Below, piece by piece: positions 1 through 7,100 of a stretch of DNA of 18,348 bases. The position numbers were made by a program, and so were the translations under genes. The notes beneath the pieces were generated by a model. That model did no database searches. It was not told where the DNA came from and saw nothing but the letters and a program-made list of their open reading frames with translations. The stretch is from CAIWXH01 sp964555675 (GTDB taxonomy: Bacteria; Chloroflexota; Chloroflexia; Chloroflexales; Chloroflexaceae). The stretch is from the NCBI GenBank assembly GCA_964555675.1, contig CAZKTU010000125.1, positions 1 to 18,348 on the forward strand, given 5' to 3'. The stretch's first letter is position 1, and the number at the start of each line of letters is the position of its first letter.

Positions 1-1713
1 CGTCGCACCGGCGCCCAGGAGCAACCCGCGCCGTTCGAGCAACTCGACGATGGCGTGTGCGAACTGCTCGGGCGTGGCCTCTGCGCTCGCCAGCTCGAGC
101 TCGGGGCTGATCGGCGGCTCGTACGGGTCGTCCACGCCGGTGAAGCCCTTCAGCTCGCCGCGACGCGCCTTGGCGTAGAGGCCCTTGGTATCGCGCTGCT
201 CGCAGACCTCGATGGGCGTGTTGACGAAGACCTCGACAAACTGCTCGGGGCCTACCAGCTGCCGCACCTCGTTGCGCACCGCGCGATAGGGGCTGACCGC
301 CGCGCAGAGCGCGACCCCGCCGTGGCGGACCACCTCAGAGGCCACGAAGCCGATCCGCAGCACGTTGGCGTCGCGGTCCTCGCGCGAGAAGCCCAGACCC
401 TTCGAGAGGTGGGTGCGCACGACATCGCCGTCGAGCATCGTGATCTGGCGGCCGCGCTCCAGCAGCAGGGCCATCAGGGCCTCGGCGACGCTCGACTTGC
501 CGGCGCCGCTCAGGCCGGTGAACCAGACGCAGAAGCCCTGGCGGTGGCGCGGCGGGTAGACCTCGGCCAGGATGGCCGACGTCTCGGGCCGGGTGAACCA
601 CGGCGGCAGCTGGCGCCCTTTGGCCAGATACTCCTCGCGCACCTGGGTGCCCGAGATGCTCGCCGTCCGCGCGCCCGCCGGCACCTGACTGACCTCCTCG
701 TAGCGCTCCTCGTCGGGCAGGTAGACCAGCTCCTCGAAGGGCACCATGGTCACGCCCAGCTCGTCGGCGTGCTGGGCCACGAGGACCTGGGCGGCGAGGG
801 GGTCGTAGAAGGGGCGGCCCTGACTATCGTTGCCCGGGCCCGCGTGGTCGCGCCCGACGATAAAGTGCGAGGCCCCGTAGTTACGGCGGATCAGGGCGTG
901 CCAGAGAGCCTCGCGTGGGCCGGCCATGCGCATCGCCAGGGGCAGCAGGGCCAGCAAGGTTCGCTGCGGGTCGTAGTAGCGCTCGACCAGGGCCTGGTAG
1001 ATACGCACCCGGCTGTAGTGGTCGACATCGCCCGGGCGGGTCATGCCCACGGCGGGGTGGATGAGCAGCGCGCCGCCCACCGCCTCGGCGGCGCGCTTCG
1101 TCAGCTCCTCGTGGACGCGATGCAGGGGGTTGCGGGTCTGGAAGGCCACGACCCGGTGATAGCCGAGGGCCTCCAGGCGGGCGCGGGCCTGCGCGGGGGT
1201 GAGGCGGAGCGCGGCGAAGTCGGCTGCGCGGGGCAGATCGAGCACGGTGAGCGGGCCGGAGAGGCAGCGCTGGCCCCAGCCCCGCATCTCGGCCACCAGG
1301 GGGTGCCGCGAGTCGGTGGTGCCGAGCACGGCCTGGGCCTCGCGCTCGGCGTCCCAGCCGAAGCTCTCGTCTACCCGCATCAGCGCCACGAGGTTGTTGC
1401 GCTGATCGGCGAGGGCCACCTCGTCGCCGGGGGCCAGGGCGGGCTCCGCGGCGACGCGCAGCAGCACGGGGATGGGGAAGAGCGCCCCGTTGGAGAGGCG
1501 CATCTCAGCCATCACGCGCTCGTAGTCGGCGCGGGTCATAAAGCGGTCGAGCGGCGAGAATGCGCCGGTGGCGAGCAGCTCGAGGTCGCAGAGGGCGCGC
1601 GGCGTCAGCTGCACGACCGGCAGGCGCCGCGCCCGCTCCAGCAGCCGCCGTCGCTCGACGCCCGTCGCGACCAGATTGACCAGCGCGCCGCCGTAGGGGG
1701 TAATCAGGGTCAT
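1..1713 (-). CDS. sat/cysC: Bifunctional sulfate adenylyltransferase / adenylylsulfate kinase (C-terminus off the left edge)
   Basis: The enzyme would activate sulfate in the cytoplasm: ATP plus sulfate gives APS, then a second ATP gives PAPS, for assimilation or sulfation. The 571 codons in the window are uninterrupted. Residues about 1-375 are an ATP sulfurylase with QTRNPLHRVHE at 192-202, GRDHAGPGND from 287 and SISGTQVRE near 355. Residues about 390-571 are an APS kinase with P-loop GLSGAGKSS at 400-408 (K406), then DGDVVRTHLSKGLGFSREDR, SPYRAVRNEVR and a KGLYAKARRGELKGFTG segment. The sulfurylase-then-kinase order is that of the Aquifex-type fused enzyme. The start ATG (1711-1713) has GGAGA seven bases upstream. 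Fused enzymes of this type are about this long, so only a short tail is probably missing. Its start overlaps the stop of a small upstream ORF. The family call is near certain; whether it serves assimilation or another PAPS use cannot be told here. Confidence 0.96.
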   Translation of the reverse strand, partial: MTLITPYGGALVNLVATGVERRRLLERARRLPVVQLTPRALCDLELLATGAFSPLDRFMTRADYERVMAEMRLSNGALFPIPVLLRVAAEPALAPGDEVALADQRNNLVALMRVDESFGWDAEREAQAVLGTTDSRHPLVAEMRGWGQRCLSGPLTVLDLPRAADFAALRLTPAQARARLEALGYHRVVAFQTRNPLHRVHEELTKRAAEAVGGALLIHPAVGMTRPGDVDHYSRVRIYQALVERYYDPQRTLLALLPLAMRMAGPREALWHALIRRNYGASHFIVGRDHAGPGNDSQGRPFYDPLAAQVLVAQHADELGVTMVPFEELVYLPDEERYEEVSQVPAGARTASISGTQVREEYLAKGRQLPPWFTRPETSAILAEVYPPRHRQGFCVWFTGLSGAGKSSVAEALMALLLERGRQITMLDGDVVRTHLSKGLGFSREDRDANVLRIGFVASEVVRHGGVALCAAVSPYRAVRNEVRQLVGPEQFVEVFVNTPIEVCEQRDTKGLYAKARRGELKGFTGVDDPYEPPISPELELASAEATPEQFAHAIVELLERRGLLLGAGAT

Positions 1714-1850
1714 GGTGGTGTCTCCGCAAAACAGATCGGTACTACCGTCCCTTCGAGCACGCAGGGACACACCCCGAGCAGCACAAACTGCCCAGTGCGA
1801 CGCCGCACCATGGCCAACGTGGCCTGGCGCCGCTGGAAGCGTTCCCACAC
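1710..1850 (-). CDS. Possible cysteine-containing small ORF overlapping the sat start
   Basis: This is a 46-codon frame from GTG (1848-1850) to TGA (1710-1712). A shorter form of 33 residues starts at ATG 1809-1811. The stop shares bases with the sat ATG in an ATGA overlap, the usual arrangement for translational coupling. AAGGG lies a few bases upstream of the GTG. The peptide is basic at first, then hydrophobic, with a VCPCVLEG segment and a third Cys in PICF. I recognise no family. A cysteine-bearing peptide coupled to a sulfate-activation gene recalls the cysteine-responsive leader ORFs described upstream of sulfur genes in mycobacteria, but there is no run of consecutive Cys codons. The frame is also open upstream of the GTG, back to a stop about 30 codons away, so the start is uncertain. 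It could be a chance frame. Confidence 0.35.
   Translation of the reverse strand: MWERFQRRQATLAMVRRRTGQFVLLGVCPCVLEGTVVPICFAETPP
1805..1830 (-). promoter_or_regulatory. Hairpin in the sat leader
   Basis: Read as minus-strand RNA, GCGCC pairs with GGUGC (one G-U pair) and, after a small bulge, GGCCA pairs with UGGCC around a CGU loop. That makes two stacked 5-bp stems. It lies within the small ORF and about 90 bases before the sat ATG, so it could take part in leader regulation. There is no U-run behind it, so it is not a simple terminator. In GC-rich DNA such a stem may arise by chance. Confidence 0.25.
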
Positions 1851-1917
1851 TATGCCCTTAGGTTGCCGGTGATAGTCTTCGCACAGTACTACAGACGAGC
1901 GTGGCGGGCATCACCCG

Positions 1918-1944
1918 AAAAGTAGTATTGTGGGGCGCACTACT
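1918..1944 (-). terminator. Weak candidate terminator of the LuxR-family gene
   Basis: On the minus strand AGTAGT, a 12-base loop and ACTACT form a 6-bp stem straddling the stop codon of the LuxR-family gene, followed directly by TTTT. The position and T-run fit a Rho-independent terminator, but the stem is short and AT-rich for this genome, so strength is doubtful. From 1851 to 1917 I see no gene and no convincing promoter for sat. Confidence 0.35.
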
Positions 1945-3715
1945 CTGGCGGCAGCAGGCCCAGGGCACGGGCTTTGGCGCTCGCCTCGCGGCGGTTGGCC
2001 GCGCCAAGCTTGGCGTAGATGTTGGCGACGTGCTTCTTGACGGTGTTCGAGCTGATCACCAGCCGCGCGGCGATCTCCTCAACCGTGAGGCGCTGGGCGA
2101 GGAGGATGAGGAGCTCGCCCTCGCGTGGGGTCAGGGCACCAGCCCCGGCGACCATCGCCGCGCCGGCAACGGTGGGCAAGCGAGCCTGGCCCGGCTCGCC
2201 GGCAAAGGCCGCGACGAGCCGGCGGGCATAGGTAAACTGCGGGTGGCTGGCGGTGTAAGAGCGCAACAGCTCGGCCATGGGTGCGCCGAGTTCGAGGAAG
2301 GTGCGCATGAGGCCGCCTGACTCGGCCAGGGTCAGGGCCCGCCCCAGGGCGCGGGCGGCCTCCTCGGGGCGCCGGGCGCCCTGGAGGGCCAGGGCCTGGA
2401 GCGCGAGGAGCGTGATGGTCTGGCGTGAGTTGTAGGCGCCCTCGGCCTGCTCCAGGCAGGTCTCGGCCAGCTGCAACGCCGCGGTCAGTGCGGGTGGAGT
2501 GCCGTCGGCGAGCAGCGCTCGCAGGTGGGCCAGGGCCGCATCGATCTGGCCGGTCGCGACGAGCCAGGCGCCGGCGCGCTGGTGGATCCGGGTTATCAGC
2601 GCCGGGTCGCCGCGACGCTGGAGCTGGGCGCGCAGGAAGGCGCGGAAGAGCTCGTGGTAGCGATACCAGATGCCCGCGTCGTCCAGCGAGACCAGGAAGA
2701 GGTTGCGGGCCTGCAGCTCGTCGATCAGCGTCTGCCCCCCTTGCGGAAGATGGTCTGAGTCGAACAGGGCCTCGGCCAGCGGCGCACAGAAGCTCTCTAG
2801 CATGGCCGTGCGCAGCAGGAACTCACTCAGGGTGGGCGAGAGGTGCGCGAGCACCTCCTCCAGCAGGTAGGCGCTGAGCAGGCGGTCGCCGCCGTGGAAG
2901 CGGGCCAGGAACTGGCGCGGCTCCTCGTGCTGCAGGGCGATGCTGGCGATCTGAAGCCCACTGACCCAGCCCTCGGTGCGGGCGTGGAGCGCCTGGACCA
3001 GCTCGGGGTCCAGGGGTCGGCCGAGTCGCCGTGCGAAAAGCTTGCTGGTCTCCTCCGGCGCAAAGCGCAAGCTAGCGGCCCGCAACTCGGTCACGGCCTG
3101 CTCGAGGCGCAGCCGGGCCAGATGCAGGGGCGGATCGCTGCGGGTCAGGATCACCAGGCGCAACAAGGGCGGCGGGTAGCGCAGCAGGTGGTCCACCAGC
3201 CCATGCACCTCGGGCGCAGTAATCAGGTGGTAGTCGTCGAGCACCAGCACCAGCGGGGCGGGCAGGGCCGCCAGATCGCCGGCCAGGACGTTGGCCAGGT
3301 ACTCCACCTCGGGTAGCGTAGGAGCGGCCAGCAGCTCTTTGATGGTCGAGCAAGCCTCGGGCGCGGCGCTACGCACGGCGGCGACCAGATAGCGTAGGAA
3401 CTGGGCCAGCCGGTTGTCGCCCGCATCCAGAGAGAGCCACGCCGTGCGTACCTGAGCAGCGAGCAGAGCGAATGCAGAGAGCTGGGCGTCCGCTTCGACC
3501 TTCGCTAGGCTCCCTTTGCGCTGCTCGATTCTGGTGAGCCACTGGCACACGAGCGTGGTCTTGCCGAAACCGGGCGGCGCGGAGATCAGGATGAGCCTGT
3601 AGGCCAGACTCTGGTCGAGCTGGGCGAGCAGGCTGGAACGCTCCACGGCGGCCGGGGCAACACCAGGGCGATGCGCCTTCGTCGTCAGCAGCAGGTCTGT
3701 GGCTGGCAATGTCAT
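1940..3715 (-). CDS. MalT/LAL-type LuxR-family ATP-binding transcriptional regulator, shortened
   Basis: This is a predicted cytoplasmic STAND-type transcription activator: ATPase switch, helical sensor region and DNA-binding LuxR domain. Numbered from the ATG used here (3713-3715), the Walker A sequence is SAPPGFGKTT with K52, and a Walker B-like LVLVLDDYHLI follows at about residue 150. A YRYHELFRAFL segment typical of the family lies near 365. The last 60 residues are a LuxR helix-turn-helix (LTPREGELLILLAQ... ISSNTVKKHVANIYAKL). Family members are commonly 850-1000 residues. This one has 591, with the TPR region cut to roughly 130 residues. A GTG at 3746-3748 would add 11 residues. The ATG is preferred because the family normally begins shortly before the LLxTK motif, here LLLTTKAHRP. 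It is probably co-transcribed with the small gene upstream. Its inducer is unknown. Confidence 0.9.
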   Translation of the reverse strand: MTLPATDLLLTTKAHRPGVAPAAVERSSLLAQLDQSLAYRLILISAPPGFGKTTLVCQWLTRIEQRKGSLAKVEADAQLSAFALLAAQVRTAWLSLDAGDNRLAQFLRYLVAAVRSAAPEACSTIKELLAAPTLPEVEYLANVLAGDLAALPAPLVLVLDDYHLITAPEVHGLVDHLLRYPPPLLRLVILTRSDPPLHLARLRLEQAVTELRAASLRFAPEETSKLFARRLGRPLDPELVQALHARTEGWVSGLQIASIALQHEEPRQFLARFHGGDRLLSAYLLEEVLAHLSPTLSEFLLRTAMLESFCAPLAEALFDSDHLPQGGQTLIDELQARNLFLVSLDDAGIWYRYHELFRAFLRAQLQRRGDPALITRIHQRAGAWLVATGQIDAALAHLRALLADGTPPALTAALQLAETCLEQAEGAYNSRQTITLLALQALALQGARRPEEAARALGRALTLAESGGLMRTFLELGAPMAELLRSYTASHPQFTYARRLVAAFAGEPGQARLPTVAGAAMVAGAGALTPREGELLILLAQRLTVEEIAARLVISSNTVKKHVANIYAKLGAANRREASAKARALGLLPPE

Positions 3716-3783
3716 CGTTGAGCTCTCGGGTGGGGCGGAGGCAGGCACATCCCCGGAGGAGGCGCGCAGAACGTGGTGAGCTG

Positions 3784-4014
3784 CTACCCGTCGCGGCGTT
3801 CATCGCCGGGCGGCTCCAGCGCAGCATCACCATGCGCTCCTGCGTCCAGACGGAACTCGCACAGGAGGAACTCGGCAAGGGCTTCCACACTGGGAAAGCG
3901 CCGCTCTTCGCCGGTCGCCGAACTCTGGACTGAGGCCACCCAGATCAGCTGAGCGTGATTCCGCACCTGCCAGAGCCGTAGCAGGTACGAGGCGTAGGTA
4001 ACGTCTGGTCGCAC
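3784..4014 (-). CDS. Small conserved-looking protein of unknown function upstream of the LuxR regulator
   Basis: This is a 76-residue acidic/basic mixed protein with no signal peptide or membrane segment. The core SYLLRLWQVRNHAQLIWVAS, then SATGEERRFPSVEALAEFLL, follows a pattern I recall from small uncharacterised proteins beside regulators in Chloroflexota genomes: Y-LLRLW, then W-AS-E, TGE, F-S-EAL-FL. The pattern suggests a few beta strands followed by a helix. The start is GTG at 4012-4014, with AAGGGAG eight bases upstream. The stop is 35-70 bases ahead of the LuxR-family start, so the two are probably one transcript. The C-terminal 25 residues are low-complexity charged sequence and may not be conserved. 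No function can be assigned; a role beside the regulator is inference from position only. Confidence 0.7.
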   Translation of the reverse strand: MRPDVTYASYLLRLWQVRNHAQLIWVASVQSSATGEERRFPSVEALAEFLLCEFRLDAGAHGDAALEPPGDERRDG

Positions 4015-4195
4015 TATGGTGTCTCCCTTGTGATGGAGCCAGCCTAGCGGGTGATCGTCACAAACGCGTCACGACAAGCGCAAGCGCTACACATGCCGGG
4101 CGGCATATCTATGCTATGCTTAAGCGAAGCTCACTACCTTCATACATACGACCAGTAGGCGCGCTCCCGATCGTGCCGAACGGTCGCCGCCCACG
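4015..4195. promoter_or_regulatory. Divergent regulatory region between the LuxR operon and the giant regulator
   Basis: This 181-base non-coding stretch serves two divergent genes. It holds TCGTCAC (4055-4061) and GCGTCAC (4066-4072), heptamer-like direct repeats 11 bases apart, overlapped by a GTGA-TCG-TCAC dyad (4051-4061). Next come the dyad ATGCCG-GG-CGGCAT (4093-4106), tandem TATGCTATGCT (4110-4120) and the palindrome GCTTAAGC (4118-4125). TATGCT could be a -10 for the plus-strand gene, but no good -35 stands 16-18 bases upstream, which would fit an activator-dependent promoter. Repeats spaced 11 bases apart are the known binding pattern of SARP-type winged-helix/BTAD regulators, so autoregulation is possible but unproven. 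Confidence 0.45.
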
Positions 4196-7100
4196 ATGCC
4201 ACACCTTGTACTCAGCTTCCTCGGCGGCTTTGAGGCCACGCTCGATGGGCGGTCGCTCACCGCGTTCGGCACCGACAAGGCACGGGCGCTGCTGGCCTAC
4301 CTGGCCGTCGAAGGGGCCCGCCCGCACCTCCGTGCGGCGCTCGCCCAGCTGTTCTGGCCCGACGCGCCCGCTGAGCGGGCGGCCCACAACCTCAGGCAGA
4401 CCCTGCTGCGGGTGCGCCAGGCGCTCGACGAAGCTGACGCTTCCGCCGGGAATGCTCGTCAACTCTTCTTGCTGCTCACCCGGCAAAGCGTTCAGCTCAA
4501 CCCCCTCAGCGACCACCGGCTCGATGTGGCGCTCTTCGCCGACCTGCTCCAGGCCAGCCAGCTCCATACCCACGCCCACGCCGCGACCTGCCGGGTCTGC
4601 ATGGGCTGGCTGGCCCAGGCCGCCGAGCTGTACCGCGGCGATTTCCTGAGCGGCTTCACCCTCCGCGATAGCCTGCCCTTTGAAGAGTGGCAGCTAACCC
4701 AGCAGGAGAGTATGCGCCGCCAGGCGGTGGAGCTGCTCGCCCGGCTCGCGACCTATTACGAGGGCCGCGGCGAGCACGAGCCGGCGCAGCGCTATGCCGG
4801 GCGGCTGGTGGCGCTCGAACCCTGGCACGAGCAAGGCCAGCTCATGCTCATCCGCGCCCTGGCTAGGACCGGGCAGATCGGGGCAGCCGCTGAGCAGTAT
4901 GGGGCCTACAGCACCATCCTGGCCAGAGAGTTCGGCATCCTGCCATCAGCGGAGGTAACTGCACTCTACCAACAGCTCCAGGTCCGCCAGATCGGCGAGG
5001 CCGGCAGTGCGCCGGCGCAGAGCCAGGCCCCGGGCGATGGCAGCGCGGGCGCCAGACCGGGTGAGCGGCGCCTCGTCACCGTGCTCAGCTGTGGCTGGCG
5101 CGACCTGGCGAGCCAGGACGACCCGGAGGCGATCGAGGAGCGGATGGCCCTGGTTGAACCATGGCTGCACGTGCTGCTCGAGCGCTATGGCGGCTATCTC
5201 CAGCCCGGCCAGGGCGACGAGTGGCTGATCTACTTCGGCTACCCGCGGGCCTACGAAGATGCGGCTCGGCGCGCCCTCCATGTCGCGCTAGCCTTGATCG
5301 ACGCGACGCGCGCGACCCAGGGGGTCAGCATTGGCCTACATAGCGGCGTCATGGTGGCGCGCAGGGGCCTGGGGCCAGGCGCGACGCCTTCAGAGCTGGT
5401 TGGTGATGCGCCCGCCCTGGCCCGCCGCTGTCAGCTGCTGGCGGCGCCGGGCGTGGTCCTGCTGACGGCGGCCACCGAGCAGCTCGTGCGCGACTGGTTC
5501 GCCTGCCAGCCTCTGGGCATGCAGCTGATGCGGGGCTCTGGCCCGGGGCTTGCCGTCTATCAGGCCCCCGCAGAGCACGTGGGGCAGAGCACCCTCGCCT
5601 GGCTCGCGCAGCGGCAGCACCTGACTACGCTGGCCGGCCGCGAGGCCGAGTTGCAGCGGCTGACCACGGCCCTGGAGGCAGCCACGCAAGGCCGCGGCGC
5701 GATCCTGACCCTCGGCGGCGAGCCCGGCATCGGCAAATCCCGCCTGCTCTGGGAGCTGCGGCAGCGCGCCGGGTCGAGCGTGCGCTGGCTCGAGCACCGC
5801 TGCGCGCCCTATTTCCAGAATACGAATTTTCACCCACTCATCGGCGTGCTTCACGATATCCTTGGGATCGCGAAGGACGATCGCCCGGAGACGAGCGCCG
5901 CCCGGCTTACCAGCACGCTGGCGCAGCATAACCTGCAGCAGCCTGGCGCAGCCTGGCTCCTGTCCATCCTGCTTGGGCTGCCGACCGAGCCGCCCGCACC
6001 CCAGCCGATCACGGCCCGGCAGCGCGAGCGCATCCGCGAGGTGGTTGTCACCCTGATCCAGCGCGCTGCCGCTCTGCACCCCCTGGTGCTGGTGATCGAA
6101 GACCTGCAATGGGCCGACCCTTCGACGGTGGCGTGGCTAGGGGCCTCGCTGACGGCCCTGGCCGCCGCGCCATGCCTGACCATCCTGACCTTCCGGCCCA
6201 GCTTCAGCCCGCCCTGGCTGCCGGGCCAGCACCTGCAGGCCCTCACACTCGCCCCGCTCCGGGCGAGCGAGATTGAGCAGATGCTGGCCGACCTGACCCG
6301 AGCCACGGCGCTGCCCACGGCACTCCAGCGCCGGATCGTGGCCCAGAGCGACGGCGTCCCGCTGTTTGCAGAGGAGCTGACCAGGACGCTGCTCGAGACG
6401 GGCGCCCAGGATGCCGCCAGCGTCATCCCGACCACCCTGCGCGAATCGCTGCTGACGCGTCTCGAGCGGGTCGGCCCGGCGCGAGAGACGGCCGGGTGGG
6501 CCGCGGCCCTCGGGCGCGAGTTCGACTACCCGCTCCTGGCCGCCGTGGTTCCCTACGCCGAGACACGCCTGCAGGCCGACCTGGCAAACCTGATCGAGGC
6601 CGACCTGATCACCGCGCAGCGCCAGCGGGTAGGCGCGAGCTACGCCTTCAGGCACGCCCTGGTGCAAGAGGCCGCCCACGACTCATTGCTGCGCCGAACG
6701 CGGCAAAGCTATCACACACGCATCGCGGAGTGTCTCACCACAGACTTCCCGCAGATCCGCGAGGCCCAGCCGGAGCTGCTGGCCCAGCACTACCAGCAGG
6801 CCGGGCTCCAGGCGCAGGCCGCGGACCACTGGCTGCTGGCCGGCGAGCGCGCTTTCACCCAGGGGGCGGGGCAGGAGGCGCGCACCTTCTTCGAGCATGC
6901 CCTCCAGCTCTTGGGCGCGGATGATCACGAGCGACACTGGCGCGGGCTGGTGGGGCGCGAGCGGGCGCTCAATCTCAGCCGTGAGCGCGCGGCGCAGCAG
7001 ACAACCCTCGGGGCGCTGCGCGACCTCGCCGAAACCCTTGACGACGATGGGCGACGGGCCTATGTGCTGCTTCGGCAGATCGACAACGCCGGCACCTCAG

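Noticed and set aside
1835..1845. GGAAGCGTTCC, a partial palindrome resembling the LacI-type operators, upstream of sat
   Set aside because: It has only 4-bp arms and an odd-length centre unlike O1-O3, so it is probably chance.
55..1872. A 605-codon open frame on the plus strand
   Set aside because: It is antisense to the ATP sulfurylase/APS kinase, whose catalytic motifs are unmistakable on the minus strand. The plus-strand product has no recognisable domain and is a by-product of GC-rich third positions.
1714..1939. Search for a SAM or other sulfur-related riboswitch before sat
   Set aside because: Only short isolated stems were seen, with no recognisable riboswitch core.
3892..3906. GGGAAAGCGCCGCTC, similar to the operator half-site
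   Set aside because: Only one half matches and it lies within the coding region of the 76-residue small protein.
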